NCBI RefSeq assembly: GCF_001039355.2
Contig: NW_019775564.1
Location: 155,533 to 219,532 of the forward strand
Source: Lingula anatina
Lineage: Eukaryota > Brachiopoda > Lingulata > Lingulida > Lingulidae
Direction of reading: 5' to 3'
DNA length: 64,000 bases
The notes beneath the pieces were generated by a model that was not told the DNA's origin, did not search any database, and saw only the letters and a list, made by a program, of their open reading frames with translations. This document shows positions 1 through 12,694 of this stretch, one piece after another. The position numbers and the translations under genes are program-made. Position 1 is the stretch's first letter. Every line of letters starts with the position of its first letter.

Positions 1-332
1 GAAATTTAATGACTGTACCCCCGCAGGGACGATGCATGGAGAGGCGTGTGAGAGGCGAAGAGACTTTTAAAATATTAGAGGGTTTTTCTTTCATGTACGT
101 CCACCATATTTAGTCCCCAGGATTTGTAAAGCCTGGCTCAACTCGTTGTGAATCGATCTAAGAGTGCATTCAGAGCAGTGGATTAATAGATTCTCAGATC
201 AAATATGGCGACCCACTTAAAAGCTTGTCGCTTGATTCAGGATTAGACACTGAATAGATTTATATTGCAGTCTGCTTTATTTGATCCCTGGTTCTGTTAG
301 TCCCCTGTTCTGAATGAGAGCAAACATTTCAG

Positions 333-1124
333 GAGTGAACTGAGTGTCCCACGCATTTTATTTGCTGGAGGTATGGCAGGTATATTCAATTGGATGATAG
401 CCATGCCTCCCGATGTGCTTAAGTCCAGGTTTCAAACAGGTTAGTGCTCAAATATTGTTCTCTGTAGATGGATCCAACTCCGCAAGGACTTTCACTGAAA
501 GCAATCAGTTTAACAGTCTCTTGAATAACTATATACTCTTTTTACCAATATGGAATGCTTATATGTATCTTGTGCAACTTATAAGCTCTCCTTCTCCCCA
601 TTTTAGCTCCAGAGGGCATGTACAAGGGTGTAGGAGATGTATTAAAGCACTTGATGAAGAATGAAGGCCCATTAGCTCTATACAAAGGTGCAGCCCCAGT
701 GTTTCTCAGGGCATTCCCAGCTAATGCTGTAAGTGTTGGGGAAACTCCATTTAGATATTGGTTTTTAGTTTTGATAACTGAATAATACTGACCAGTTTGT
801 ATCCACAGGCAGTGGGCTACTTTAGAGGACCCTTCTTGTTACAGTTTTACTTAATATCAAAGTAGAGTATTTATTTTAAAAAATAGTATTACTAGTACAT
901 TGTTTGATTTGACAAGCATTTTTGAGTTGAATATGTGGAGTGTCACTCAAGGGCAGTAAAATTTTAGAACAGCAAAAATGGTGAAATACATAGACAATCC
1001 ATTAAGTTTCTTAGTCATAGAATTTTAAACTCAACTTGTTCTTTATTTTACTCTCTTTCAGGCCTGTTTCTTTGGCTATGAAGCATGTCTGAAGTTCCTT
1101 AATTGGATAGCACCAGGTGCATGA
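333..1124 (+). CDS. SLC25A20: Carnitine/acylcarnitine carrier, C-terminal exons (partial)
   Basis: Three exons, 333-439, 607-728 and 1062-1124 (TGA stop), have AG/GT borders and compatible phases and encode about 96 C-terminal residues. They hold the third mitochondrial-carrier repeat: the PPDVLKSRF signature (PxDxxKxR), a downstream EGPLALYKG element, and the RAFPANAACF-FLNW ending typical of the carnitine/acylcarnitine translocase. The family exchanges acylcarnitines for carnitine across the inner mitochondrial membrane for fatty-acid oxidation. The first two carrier repeats must lie before the window, so this is only the end of the gene. No frameshift or internal stop is seen. Assignment to SLC25A20 rather than a close paralogue rests on the FNW and FPANAACF wording and is fairly secure. 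Confidence 0.9.
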
Positions 1125-2750
1125 AAACTCTTAGGTCATTAAGTCCTAGGAAATTGAAAAGTTTAAAGTAGTGTAGTTTAGTATCAACAGACAAAAGACA
1201 ATATTAGCCAAAGTTTTTTTTCTACTTTTATCTTACAGAAATTGAACTTATTGCTCAGTTGTTAAGTCCAACAATTTTGCCGTTACTGTTATTTTAGTGC
1301 ACTTTCTAGCAATGCATTTCTTCAAGGTTTGTAGGTGCTGGTAGGTCAGAACAGTATTCAAAATATGCACATTAACAAATCAATGAGATAACATGAAGAC
1401 AATAATAATTATAATTTGTTCGTTTTATTTCACTTCACTTGGGTGCAAAACTATGCCATATAGAATGAATATCACAACCATGTATAAATGATTCAGAATT
1501 GATCTAAGAGATAATTAATATCTGTTTTACTATTATGCATTAAATGAAGGGAGGAAAATTCAGTTTTACAAACTGACTATATGTTATATTGCTTACAAGT
1601 AATTTGAAAGATACCTTTAAAAATTGTAATTAAGGTTGAATGTTATTCAAGTTTTGTTTTTACGTTGTCTGTTATGATTTTTTTCTGGAAACATAAAGCG
1701 CTACAGTGACTGCATCAAATGACCACATTAATTTTAAAGGTGTTATGAAACTATGCATTTTCACTAAATCAGTTGGTTGACAGATAGAGATTCACTTTGA
1801 GGGGAGCAGGGAGACGGGATGGGGGATATATCAAGTTAAAAAAAATGTGTGCAATTTATTAGCTAAACTACATTAGAAAAGTAGATTTGCACAATTAAAA
1901 GCAAAATGATTATGAGAAAAAAAGATTTCATTACCTTATGTTGTGCTCAGGGTTCTGAGAGTTGTGTATGTCAGTATTTTTTCCACTATGGCCTGTTTCT
2001 CAAAAAAAAAAAAAAAAGTTTTAATATTTGATCTTGGCTTAGAATGCTAAAACCAGATAGTGGACCATTTAATTCAACTGCTATAGTAATCTAAGAACTT
2101 TTTATAATGATGGCCAACAATTAATGTAGTTGACAGAGTTTATTATGCAGCAAAAGACTTGGTTCAATGTCTGGGTAAAAAGCTTTGCAGGGGTTAAGGC
2201 TTCTTGTGAAATTTAGCTTAGTTGGCTTAAATTCTAAGCAGACTTTGCTATGATTGATCATTTTGTGGGACAGGACCTGCACTCGCACTGCGAGTCTAAA
2301 TGTTCCTGTATGGCCACAATACCAGAAGATAATAAGGAAAATGCTTTTAAAATATTGCTTCACTACAACAAGGGAATGGGCTCGGTAAAAATTTTGGTTT
2401 AAGATGTAGTTATTTGACAGTGACTAAATACATACCAACTCAGATCTAGCATGATATAGTTAGTATTTTCAACTGTGACACCTAAGAAGTTTAGAAAATC
2501 AGGATCAGTCTTTGGGGGGGGGGGGGGGAGCCATTACTTATGCGGCCAGTTTTTTAGACATTAATTAAACTAACCTGTTAAATATTAATTTAGAAAAATA
2601 AATTCCAAATATATTTTTGTTGCAGGTAAGGGTCACATGATCTTACTTTATGATAATAAAATTTGATGATATTTAAGGTTTTGCATCTTTCATTTTATTT
2701 CATGACCAAAAAATCTCATTTTATGCAATCACCTAGAAGACAAGTAGAAA
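1125..2750. other. 3' flank of the carrier gene, no gene seen
   Basis: AT-rich sequence after the carrier stop, likely 3' UTR and intergenic DNA. It contains an A run near 2001-2015 and a G run near 2512-2528. No open frame here looks like a protein. Confidence 0.6.
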
Positions 2751-4500
2751 CAAGGCAGCAAAGCTGTCAAATGTACAGACAAAAAGAAAATAACAATGCA
2801 CAAAATATGCTAAGTGTCAATGCTGATGCAAAAGTACATTATGCTTAACTGCAAATTCAACATCAAATTTTAATTAAGCTTAACAGGTATTGCTATTGTA
2901 ATTAAAATGTGTAACAATCGTAAGGCTTCAGACCCATGAGAGTTCAAGTGCCACTTTGAAAATGCCAGAATGAGAAAAATGAAAATTTATGAAATTGCAT
3001 TAATGCAATAATTAATGATAAATCATCTCTGCTGGCTTTCTAATTTGAGCTGCATGTCAAGCCTGAAATTATTCTTGTAAGTTTAAAATAATAAGTAAGG
3101 GTTTTCTTTTCATAACAATTGCAGTAGCAGTGCACAGAGAAGATTTGTATCAATTTTGATGTAAAATTACATAGTAAATTACAGAATAATTATGAGCAAT
3201 TTTAATCATTGACTTTAAATAACATGGAAATGTAGAAAATTTGATTAGCATTCAGCTTTATGCCCATGGAAGTTCTGAGTTCCACACTGAATATGCTGAT
3301 ACGATAAAAAAGACTGTTTCACTAATTAGACTGCTTTTCCAACTTGGGCTGCATTTCAGTCTTTTTTTTTTTTTTTTTTGTAAGATTGACAATCATGAGT
3401 AAAATTTTTTTTTATAAGGGACATGATGGCAGCAGCACCCAAAATTGGGCTTTCTTCAATTTAGATGCAATATTACATAATGCTTAACAGCATAATGACT
3501 ATCAATTTATAATAATAAAATATTAGTGGCATGGATATTCAGCAAATGTGACTGGCAAAGGTCTTTAAGCCCATTGAGGTTTAAAGGCACATCTTGAAAG
3601 AGACAGCATATAAAAATTGTATGTTCATTAAAAAACTTTAACTTACAAGAAAATTATCCAAACAGACTGCATTGCAATTGAAGTTGTATCTTTGGTATTT
3701 GTTTCTTTCTTGAAAGTTTGAGAACAAAATATGGTTTCTCAGATGGTCACTATGGTGGCAGTGCTTAAAATAGGGCTTATTTAATTTTGATGCAATATTA
3801 TGTAATGCTAAACAGCATATATGACTACCAATATTTAATGATAAAATATATATAGCATGGATAATCAGAAAATGTGAAGGGCAAAGGTTGTCAGGCCCAT
3901 AGAACTTCAAAGTCACACTTGAAAATGCCAAAAATGTAAATAAGAGAGAACTCTACTGAAATGGGTTTATTTCTATTTTAAACACCTTTTTGTATAAAAC
4001 AAAATTATCAATTTATTCTCATTTGTATATGATCAAGTAAGAAAATTGTTTAGATGTAGAAAATATCAATAGAACAATGTTAAATGTTTAATTTGCTCCA
4101 TTCTGAGATTCTTAACATATAATGAATGATTTAATCTGACAAACTGCAATGATTTGCTTTTTTTTCCATTTTTGACAATTACACAATGATTAATACATGT
4201 TCAACACCATTTTTATGTAATCAACTAAAAATATTGTAAAGATGATAAATTTGTCAAAAGAACAGTTATACATATCTAATTAGTTAAATAATGAGACTGT
4301 AAACATGCCTACGAATTGAATCTGAGGTAAAAGCAATTATAAACAAAACAAGGCACAACTGCATCAAAACTGAAACCAATCAAGCTTATTTTCGATCTCG
4401 ACCTGTATTTGAAAACGTGATACTTTGTTTATCAATACTGTAACTAAATTTATCAAAATAATAAAACGGTTTTAAAGTAAAAGTGACAGTTGTTTTGTGT
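2751..4500 (+). repeat. Helentron-like repeat copy 1 with diverged tandem units
   Basis: The segment starts CAAGGCAGCAAAGCTG, followed by TGTACAGAC, the same 5' end as copies at 15537, 21758 and (reverse strand) 38498-38895. The first ~570 bases match the 15537 copy closely. After that the sequence repeats itself at low identity in units of about 300 bases: compare 3420-3600 with 3760-3930, both carrying a 'gggctt..tt.aat' stretch, 'gatgcaatatta', and 'aagcccatt'-like or 'aggcccat' wording. The 3' limit near 4500 is uncertain. No protein is encoded. Confidence 0.6.
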
Positions 4501-4673
4501 CTTTAGTTAACTAGTGAATTTTCTTAACTTGTTATTCAGAAATACATTCCAATAAACTGAATTCCTTGCAAGGTCAGCTAACACTAGGTTGAATAAGTTG
4601 TTGTAAATGTGATGGAGTTAACAGTTCTTGGTAACCTGCTATTATAGATAGACAGGTTGAGGTGACTGTGACT

Positions 4674-4675
4674 TT

Positions 4676-4758
<83 letters not shown>
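4674..4758. repeat. (TA)n microsatellite
   Basis: About 40 perfect TA dinucleotides. Apparent reading frames of alternating Tyr-Ile through it are artefacts of the repeat. Confidence 0.95.
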
Positions 4759-4760
<2 letters not shown>

Positions 4761-4880
4761 AAAAGAACTATATATATTAATCTAAACCTTGGAAATTTTA
4801 ACTTAAAGGCCATACATTTATACCCTACATATTTTTAGCCATCAAAAATGTCCTACTGCTTAACACATGAAGGCTACTTT

Positions 4881-5038
4881 CCCGCTGGGTGGGGTTGATA
4901 TAACATTGTTTTCTGACGTTGATACAACGTTGTTATCTGAGGTTGACACAACTTTCAAATCCAACGTTTATCCAATGTCTTCTCAACGTTATGGTTCAAC
5001 GTTGTTTCAACATTAAAACAACAATTTGCCCGCTGGGT
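4881..5038. repeat. Short repeat bounded by CCCGCTGGGT, rich in AACGTTG
   Basis: A 158-base block begins and ends with the same 10-mer CCCGCTGGGT (4881-4890 and 5029-5038) in direct orientation. The inside is made of variations on the self-complementary word CAACGTTG (GACGTTGATACAACGTTG, CTCAACGTTATGGTTCAACG). It looks like a short non-autonomous mobile element or satellite fragment; no family is assigned. Confidence 0.6.
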
Positions 5039-5479
5039 TCTTTCCTCCATATTTTCTAACAAAAGCTGGGACATCAAATTTCCTTTTGTATCCTTGATAA
5101 TTCAGGAAGCTTATTTTTCCAAACACGGGTAGCTCTCTCCCCATCCCTGGTCATGAATACCACATATGCTCCACATACAACCTGTAACAATAAACAACAG
5201 TTATGTCATTGAATTGTTGAGGATATAAGGTAATTTTTAGCATCATGTCATGAACAAATGATGGGTAAACAATAAAAATGCAGGAATTAATATGATGATC
5301 ATATTGGTCAACATGTATAAATCACTTCCCCCACCTCCATCTTTTTGAGTGTGAATATTGCAGCACCTAGGTATAACGATAAAATATAACAAGTCATGTT
5401 TAAACCCAGGAATAAGCTAGCTGTGCAAACCAAAATCCAGGTAAAGGGTGTTTTTCCATCCAGATTCATTGTAATGGCA

Positions 5480-5481
5480 CA

Positions 5482-5514
<33 letters not shown>

Positions 5515-5533
5515 CTCACACACACACACACGG
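5480..5533. repeat. (CA)n microsatellite
   Basis: CA dinucleotide run with one break, continuing into imperfect CA-rich sequence up to about 5780. Confidence 0.9.
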
Positions 5534-6136
5534 GCACAAACACACTGATGCACATGCACTTACTTATCCACTGACAAATTCACTGACACACATTCAAACA
5601 TACATATGCACACATGCAAAAACACATACTGTACATGCAAACACACATACCAAAACATGCAAATTAACACATACACATTGGCACTCACACATGCTCACAC
5701 ACACTCACACATGCACTTACATATCCACAGACGATGCCCCCCGCCCCAATGCATACCCACAACAACACACACGCATTATTCAACAAAACAGGCTAGAGTC
5801 TGTACATGTAATAATTTACATTTTTAAACCTCACAAATAACAACAAAAGCAGTCTGCCATTTCCAGGGTAGCCTCGCTATGCATTCACTAGTAAGTATTA
5901 ACAACAGTGGAAAAACCCACACAAAGAGAGGAATCTATATTTGGCACAGGGCTTATTAAATTGTGTGTTATACTTCCGCACTTAGGTGATAGCTTACAAA
6001 GTTAACGTGAAGTAGGAAGTGGATTTATAAACAGGTAAAAGAATAATTTGATATTATATATTGTTGATTACTGGATACATGGGACCTTTTGGAGTATTAA
6101 AACTTTTACTTAAGAGTTTTACTATTAAGCTGTTTT

Positions 6137-8115
6137 TCACGATGAAAATATGTCCTTGAATTGGACAGGGGCCACACCTACAAGTAGAGTGTAGCTCTTG
6201 TGTTTCTCACTTATAGCAGTATACTTACACAACTGATCAATGTCTAGATGTGGTGAACTCTTCCTCACCAACAGATAATGTTTAGCAGTATATACAGGTA
6301 TATATATATATCTTCTTTTGCCACCCTCAAAAATATTTTTAACCAACATTGAATCAGTAGGAAATTTAATACCAACAACATCACTCCATAAAATGCATCT
6401 GTAATGGAACCAAAAGTCTTGTTGTTTTCTACTAAATAAGTAAGATATACATGCACTTAAATGAAAAGGTGAAAGTGGGAATATATCCTCTTTCTGAAAA
6501 CCATTTTTATCAGCCCATTCCTTCCATCTCAGAAATCCATAAGCGTACTTTCTCGTCGTACTAGCTGTCACTTCTACAATTCTGAAGTAGTTTAGGTGGT
6601 TAACTAAATGTAAATAAAACAAAATATATATTAGCGACACGCCAAGTGAAAACAAAATATACGAACTCATCTAAACTCTGAAGTCAATTTTCAGAGCCAT
6701 CATATCAAACGGTAAATTTTTATTTCCAAAAACTCCCTTTTTTGACTTAGAAGGTGTATAAAAACCCTTCTCAATGGGTAACAACTCAATCTCTCTGATT
6801 GCTGGAATAAAATTATTTCCATCAAGACATAAACATGGCCAATATCTTCCAGACGGCCATCTTGGTACAATTAAGGTCCCATATGCCTTACACAACTCCA
6901 TGTATTTCACTACCCGTGAAACAAGGTATACCGGTAGTACAAACCAGTACCCGTTGACGCGTGCCCAATTCACAGTAAATGCGTCAACACCAGCACTTCT
7001 TGGATTCCAAAATCTGGAATAAAAAGTACATACTTTAGCATTATATGCCAGGATGCAAACCAATCTACTTGGTGAGGACCCCAAATCTTATCAAAATGTA
7101 AGAAATAATAATTCCCGAGAAATACCCCAATCATCAACATCCACAATTCTTCTTATATAATCTGCCTGGGTATTCTTTTCTCTAGGTATCCATTCCATTT
7201 CTATTGAAATACTCCACTTCATCATTAGATGAAAAATATCTAAGGAAATAGCTTGTAATTTACTTTTCATGCTGCCTTTTTCTACTATATGTACAATAGC
7301 TTTGTTATCAGAAAACCACTTCAATTTTGAACCACTCAACGTGTTTGCCATGGAGTACAATACCCTGTAAACAGCTATCAGTTCTCTTTAAGTTGAGCTC
7401 TTCGTCACTTCAGCAGCCGACCATTCCCGTGACACACCCCTTTAGATGTCTCCACACAATATCCTCCAAACCCAGTACTACATGTACTAGCATCAGAATA
7501 AACTACCTTATTGCACTGAGGTGAAAACTGTAAAATTCTATGATTTACGTCATCAAGGTTCTGTATCCAAAATCTAATTTGACTGCAAGCATCTTCACAC
7601 ACAAACATTTTTTGATTCCAAGAAAAGAACTTGAAATAACCATGCTAATATACTTTGTCATTAGCTGCGTTACATTTCCCAAAACAATTGACGTAGAAAT
7701 AATCTGACCAACAAAACTAGCTAAACATTTCACATGAACAAATTGACCTCGACTCTCTTTTGTGAGAATATCAATGCCAGTTCTCTTAGCTCTTACTAAT
7801 CTCCTATCAGGAACTCTGATTTCCCCAATAGTAGTGTCAATATCAATCCCTAAAAAGGTCAAACTCTGTACTGGCGACCAAATAGATTTCTCACCTAGCT
7901 TTCGCATAAAACCTGACTTGGCAATATATCCTCTTTGATCTCAGCACCCTGATGCTTCAATCTGTCTTTGTCATCAGATAGCACAAACCGTCATCTAAAT
8001 ACATCAAAGTTTGAAAACCTTGTCCTCTCCACTTTTTGATTAATTGCTAGCTGGTCAATTTTGAAAAAATATAAGGTGCTGATGATAACCCAAACGGATG
8101 AATAACTTCTATATT
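6137..8115 (-). mobile_element. Degenerate DIRS-type retroelement (RT, RNase H, tyrosine recombinase)
   Basis: Minus-strand coding remains appear in DIRS order. Reverse transcriptase: YLDDG catalytic motif at 7987-8001, preceded by FGLSSAPYIFSKL with an in-frame TAG about 20 codons before the motif, then SLTFLGIDID near 7860. RNase H: VVYSDASTCSTGFGG near 7480, then WFSDNKAIVHIV and WIPREKNTQAD at 7150-7320. A block with RFWNPRSAGVDAFTVNWA (6930-7020) and VPRWPSGRYWP follows, typical of DIRS polyproteins. Last comes a recombinase N-terminal (SAM-like) domain near 6420-6570 with STTRKYAYGFLRWKEW. The parts lie in different frames with stops, and the recombinase ends before its R-H-R-Y catalytic residues. 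The copy is dead. Terminal repeats were not identified, so the limits are those of the coding remains. Confidence 0.85.
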
Positions 8116-8474
8116 TTATTTCCCGTGAACTGTGATCACTACCCCTACTCCCTGATGGGACCCTCCTTAAGCTAGGTCAGTTCAGCAAATTGGTAATTTG
8201 TTATTAGTGGTCACTTGTGGGTACAAATCTATAAATTTACTGACTTGGAGCTGCAAATTGAAAAATTTATGACTTAAAAGACATCAATAATATTTGTAAG
8301 CACCAGATAATAAAACATTTATTTAAAAAGAAGAAGATAAAAATCAAGAATAATTATTATTAAAATTGACCATTCACCTCTTTTTTTTTACCATGGCCTC
8401 AAATTACAAATGACTTTTATATTATTTCTAAAATGATTGAATTGAATACTTGTTTTTTTTTCAGAGGTGAAACA
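8116..8474. other. Upstream flank and probable 5' leader of the STAND gene
   Basis: AT-rich non-coding sequence. A T-rich tract with CAG (about 8450-8464) makes a good splice acceptor just before the start codon at 8475, so a 5' non-coding exon may lie upstream. Confidence 0.45.
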
Positions 8475-11400
8475 ATGGCATTATCAAAACCTTCACTCAC
8501 ACCTGAAATGGATGAGGGACAAGAAAATTACCTTCGCTTGAGAGTGCTTCTGGAACGTGCTTCAGATGTTCTTAGAGATGTATTGACAAAAGAATTACAC
8601 AAAGCTTATCCAGGGGACTTTGACCAATCCACAGGCCTATTGTATAATGTTCTGAACATCCCAGCTGTAAGAAGAAATTTGCTTCAGCTAAGTAGGAGAA
8701 ATGTTCTAAATGCAAGCCAAAAGCAGATTTTGTATCCAGCTGGGGCCTGTTCCTTAACTGCAAAAGTAAATGATTTTGATGTCACCTTAGCTGTCCTGTT
8801 GTTAAGAAATATCACCACACTGAATCCAAGCGCCAAATGGAACAAGCCTCTCAGCAGTGACTTGTCCACAGAAGCTGACATTGGTCGAGTGAAGACATAT
8901 CGTAACAAACATATGCATGGTGTGGCCAGGCTTTCAGCGGCAACATTTCAAAGTGACTTTGAAGGTCTCAAGACAGTACTGTTACGTTTGTCAAAGATCT
9001 ACACAGAACAAGACTATGATCACATTCTCATTAAACCAATACAATCCACAGGTACACAGTCTGTTAAAAGTTACAAACAATAATAACTTTACCTTTTGAC
9101 ATGTAACTAATATTAATAATTATTACAGTGACTACAGATAATGGAAGGTTATTTATAGAGAAAATTGAATGTGCCCCGTTTCATGAAATGATGCTTAGCA
9201 TATCCATATATTTTCTAACACGAAAAAATTTGCACATTCTAAATCATTGGTAAGCAAGAATTTGACATAAAAATTAAAGAAAAGAAAGTTGACCAGCATC
9301 TTCATATCTATTGTCATGTTTATTGGCCACTGACAAATGTTCCTAATTAAACTGAAAATGTGCATTTTGTTGACACATACCGTATTGTTAATTTTTTTCC
9401 CCCATTGTTTCAGGAGTACCTACTGCTTGTCAACTCATGTCTGTGGACCTTCCCAGAAAAGACAGTAACTTCTGTGGACGAGAGGATTTGTTGACTGAAA
9501 TTCAAGAACAGGTCAACAACTCAGATGTTTTGCTCCTGACAGGGATGGGTGGCATTGGCAAAACCAGCATTGCTGTAGAGATGGGACATCACATGAGTGA
9601 AAAAGGTAGAAATGTTTTTTTTCTAGACATGAGGCAGGTTGAAAATCTTGGTTCTGTTCAGTTATCACTAGTGCAACATTATAATCCTCAGATGTTTTTG
9701 AAAGAAATATATGCCGACCATCAGAATTTATTTCAAAAGACTCTTTCTGAGATCAAATCAGCAACTGTGGTTATCTTTGACAACATTGATAATTTACTTA
9801 GAGACCAGACACAGCAGTTCATGAAATTACTTCAGGATATGTTGAAAGCATCAAAGCACATATCTTTAGTCTGTACCAGCCGTGAATCAATTGGCCTCAC
9901 ATCTGTGAAAGTAAATGAAAAAGTAATATCCCATCTTGATGTTAAGTCATCAACTTGGCTACTATCAGGTGGGAGGTCTGTCCCCCAAACAGAAGATGTT
10001 AAAATCTTGGAAGAAATAGCTGCTAGATGTGGGTATTGTCCTCTTGCCTTGAAATTACTAGCACCTCAAATAAGAAAGAAAGGAGGTTTGCAAATGCAAG
10101 AGAAAATAGACAGAAAAGGTGTTCTTGAAGTGGCAGATTCATCTAAATTTGAAGGAATGAAGTCGACTTTGGAAATATCCTTTGAAGCATTGTCTGATAG
10201 CGAAAAAGATATGTTCTGCAGTCTGTATATATTCCCAGTGTCTTTTAATTTGACCGATGTTTCAAACATTCTCCAAATAGAAGAGGGCATATGTGAAGAC
10301 ATTTTTGACAGTTTCACATCCAAGTCCCTTGTAAACCAAGTGAGTGATCAGGTTTATGATCTACATCCCCTGTTAAAGGCTTTTTCTGAGTCCCAAGCAA
10401 AACAATTTCCTGATAAACAATTAGTGATGGAAATTTCATACTATAGATATTATTGTGACAGAGCAGCAACACTGGTAGTGATATTTGAATCCTCAATTCC
10501 AAAAGATGCATATGAAACGGCAGTAACCTTAGTTCCACATTTGTTGTTCAGTGGAAAGCTTTTGTTGAAACATCTAAGCAAATACCTTCAAAATAAATCA
10601 ATAAGCACTACTGCACTAGACGGGGATGTGGACACAGACTTTGATGATTTCATACAAAGACTTCTGGACATAACTATTGTATTGAAAAAATTGTATTTGT
10701 TTAATGAACCTCTGCACATATTAAAAGAGTCAGTAAAGATTCTTAAAGCAAAACAAAACAATGAGCTTCCAAAAAGACAAACCAGTTTACACTTATCATT
10801 TTTATATGAAAAAGTTGGGGACATTTTTTGTGCTATGGGTAAGTATGATGATGCATTAAAATACCACAAGAAAAGTCTTGAAATACATGAGGAGTTGCTT
10901 GGCAACAATCACACAGTAACCTCTGACTCGTACAACAACATTGGTATTGTCCTACATGAAATGGGTAAGAATGATGATGCTCTGAAGTATTATAAGAAAA
11001 GTCTTGTAATAAATGAAGAACAGTTTAATGTGAACCCCCTTAAAACTGCTGACTCATACAACAATATTGGTAATCTGCTTTGTGACATGGGTAAGTACAA
11101 TGAAGCATTGACATATCACAGGAAAAGTCTTGAAATACAGGAAAAGCTGCTTGGCACCAAACACACAAGAACTGCTGGATCATACAACAGTATTGGGAAC
11201 CTGCTATTAAAGATGGGTATGTATGATGATGCACTGAATTTTTTAAAAAAATCTCTTGAAATACAAAAAGAACTGCTTGGCACCAATCACACTGCAATTT
11301 CTGGTTTATACAACAATATTGGTCTTGTGCTACTGGACATGGGTAAGTATGACGATGCATTGTCATATCAAAGTAAAGGTCTTGCAATACAGGAACAGCT

Positions 11401-12694
11401 GATAGGTACTAAACACCCTAGTACTGCTGACTTATACAACAATATTGGTACCCTGCTAAAGTGCATGGGTAAGTATGATGATGCATTGACATATCACAGG
11501 AAATGTCTTAAGATTCGTGAAGAGCTGTTTGGCACCAAGCACACAAAAACTGCTGCATCATACGCCAATATTGGTAGTGTACTACATAAAATGGGTAAGT
11601 ATGAAGATGCTCTGACACATCACAGGAAAAGTCTTGAAATAAGTGAGGAGCTGTGTGGTACAAATCACAGTGAAACCGCTGGATCATACAGCAGTATTGG
11701 TCTTGTACTACATGACATGGGTAAGTTTGATGATGCATTGACATATCACAGGAAAAGTCTTGAAATACGCAAAGAGCTGCTTGGTGACAATCACAGGGAA
11801 ACTGCCATGTCATACAACAATATTGGTATTTTGCTACATAACATGGGTAAGCTTGACGATGCTCTGATATATTTGAAAAAAAGTATTGCAATAGGTGAAG
11901 AGCAGTTTAGTATAAACCCCACTGATACTGTTGACTCATACAGCAACTATGGTGACGTGTTATGTGACATGGGCAGGTATGATGATGCATTGACATATCA
12001 AAAAAAAGGTCTTGAAATATGTGAAAAGTTGCTTGGCACCAACCACACTAAAACTGCGCAATCATTGAACAATATTGGCCTTGTGCTACATGCCATGGGT
12101 AAGTTTGATGATGCATTGACATATCATAAGAAAAGCCTTGAAATACATGAAAATTTGCTCGGCACCAATCACACTAAAACTGCTGCCATATACAACAATA
12201 TTGGCCGTGTGCTACAGGACATGGGTAAGTTTGATGATGCATTGGCATATCTTAAGGAAGCGCTTGAAATACATGAAAAGTTGCTTGGTACCAAACACTT
12301 AAAAACTGCTGTCGCATACATCAGTGTTGCTGTTGCACTACGTGAAATGGGTATGTATGCAGAGTCTCTAAAATATTTTAAGAATGCACTTGATATATAT
12401 GAAACACATTTTGGTGTCAAGCATGAAAAAACAGCTTTATGTTACCTAAATATTGGAGAAATTTTGGTAGAAGTAAAGCTGTACAGAGATGGAGTTCTTT
12501 ACTTGAAGAAATGTGCATCAGTTCAAGAAGAGTTACTTGGTATTACCCACCCCAGTACAATAGATACATGTAAAGTGATTGGTACAGTTCTCATAGTGAT
12601 GGCACGATTTACAGAAGCAATCAAGTACTTCAAAAAAATCAAATGGAACATTGCCATTAACACAATCCTGTACTGTTTGCCACCCTCACCCTAA
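8475..12694 (+). CDS. HEPN(DZIP3-like)-NB-ARC-TPR STAND protein
   Basis: Two exons, 8475-9051 and 9414-12694, joined in phase 1, encode about 1,285 residues. The ATG at 8475 was chosen over an upstream ATG at 8433 because a polypyrimidine-AG acceptor lies between them. Exon 1 is a DZIP3-type HEPN domain (residues ~10-180) with the R-x4-H signature RNKHMH near residue 143. Exon 2 has an NB-ARC ATPase: P-loop GMGGIGKTS (~236), Walker B VVIFDNID (~311), CTSRES sensor (~345) and CPLAL (~401). About 15 TPRs of 42 residues follow (~650-1265), each a variant of MGKYDDALxYxxKSLEI. STAND proteins are signal-dependent oligomerising ATPases in the cytosol; HEPN domains often cleave or bind RNA. An immune-sensor role is inferred from architecture. 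Ligand unknown. No breaks seen. Confidence 0.9.
10800..12640 (+). repeat. ~126-bp tandem coding repeats (TPR array)
   Basis: The TPR part of the STAND gene is a tandem array at DNA level: words such as 'gacatgggtaagt', 'gatgatgcattgac' and 'aaaagtcttgaaata' recur about every 126 bases, some units being near copies. This points to recent unit gain or exchange and to likely length variation between alleles. Confidence 0.85.

Noticed and set aside
4574-4813. Open frame with a long Tyr-Ile repeat
   Set aside because: Translation of a TA microsatellite.
5308-5827. Cys-Val- and Thr-His-rich open frames on both strands
   Set aside because: Translation of CA microsatellite DNA.
11040-11891. Antisense frames with repeated HTYP/QYCC wording
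   Set aside because: Shadows of the TPR repeats on the opposite strand.
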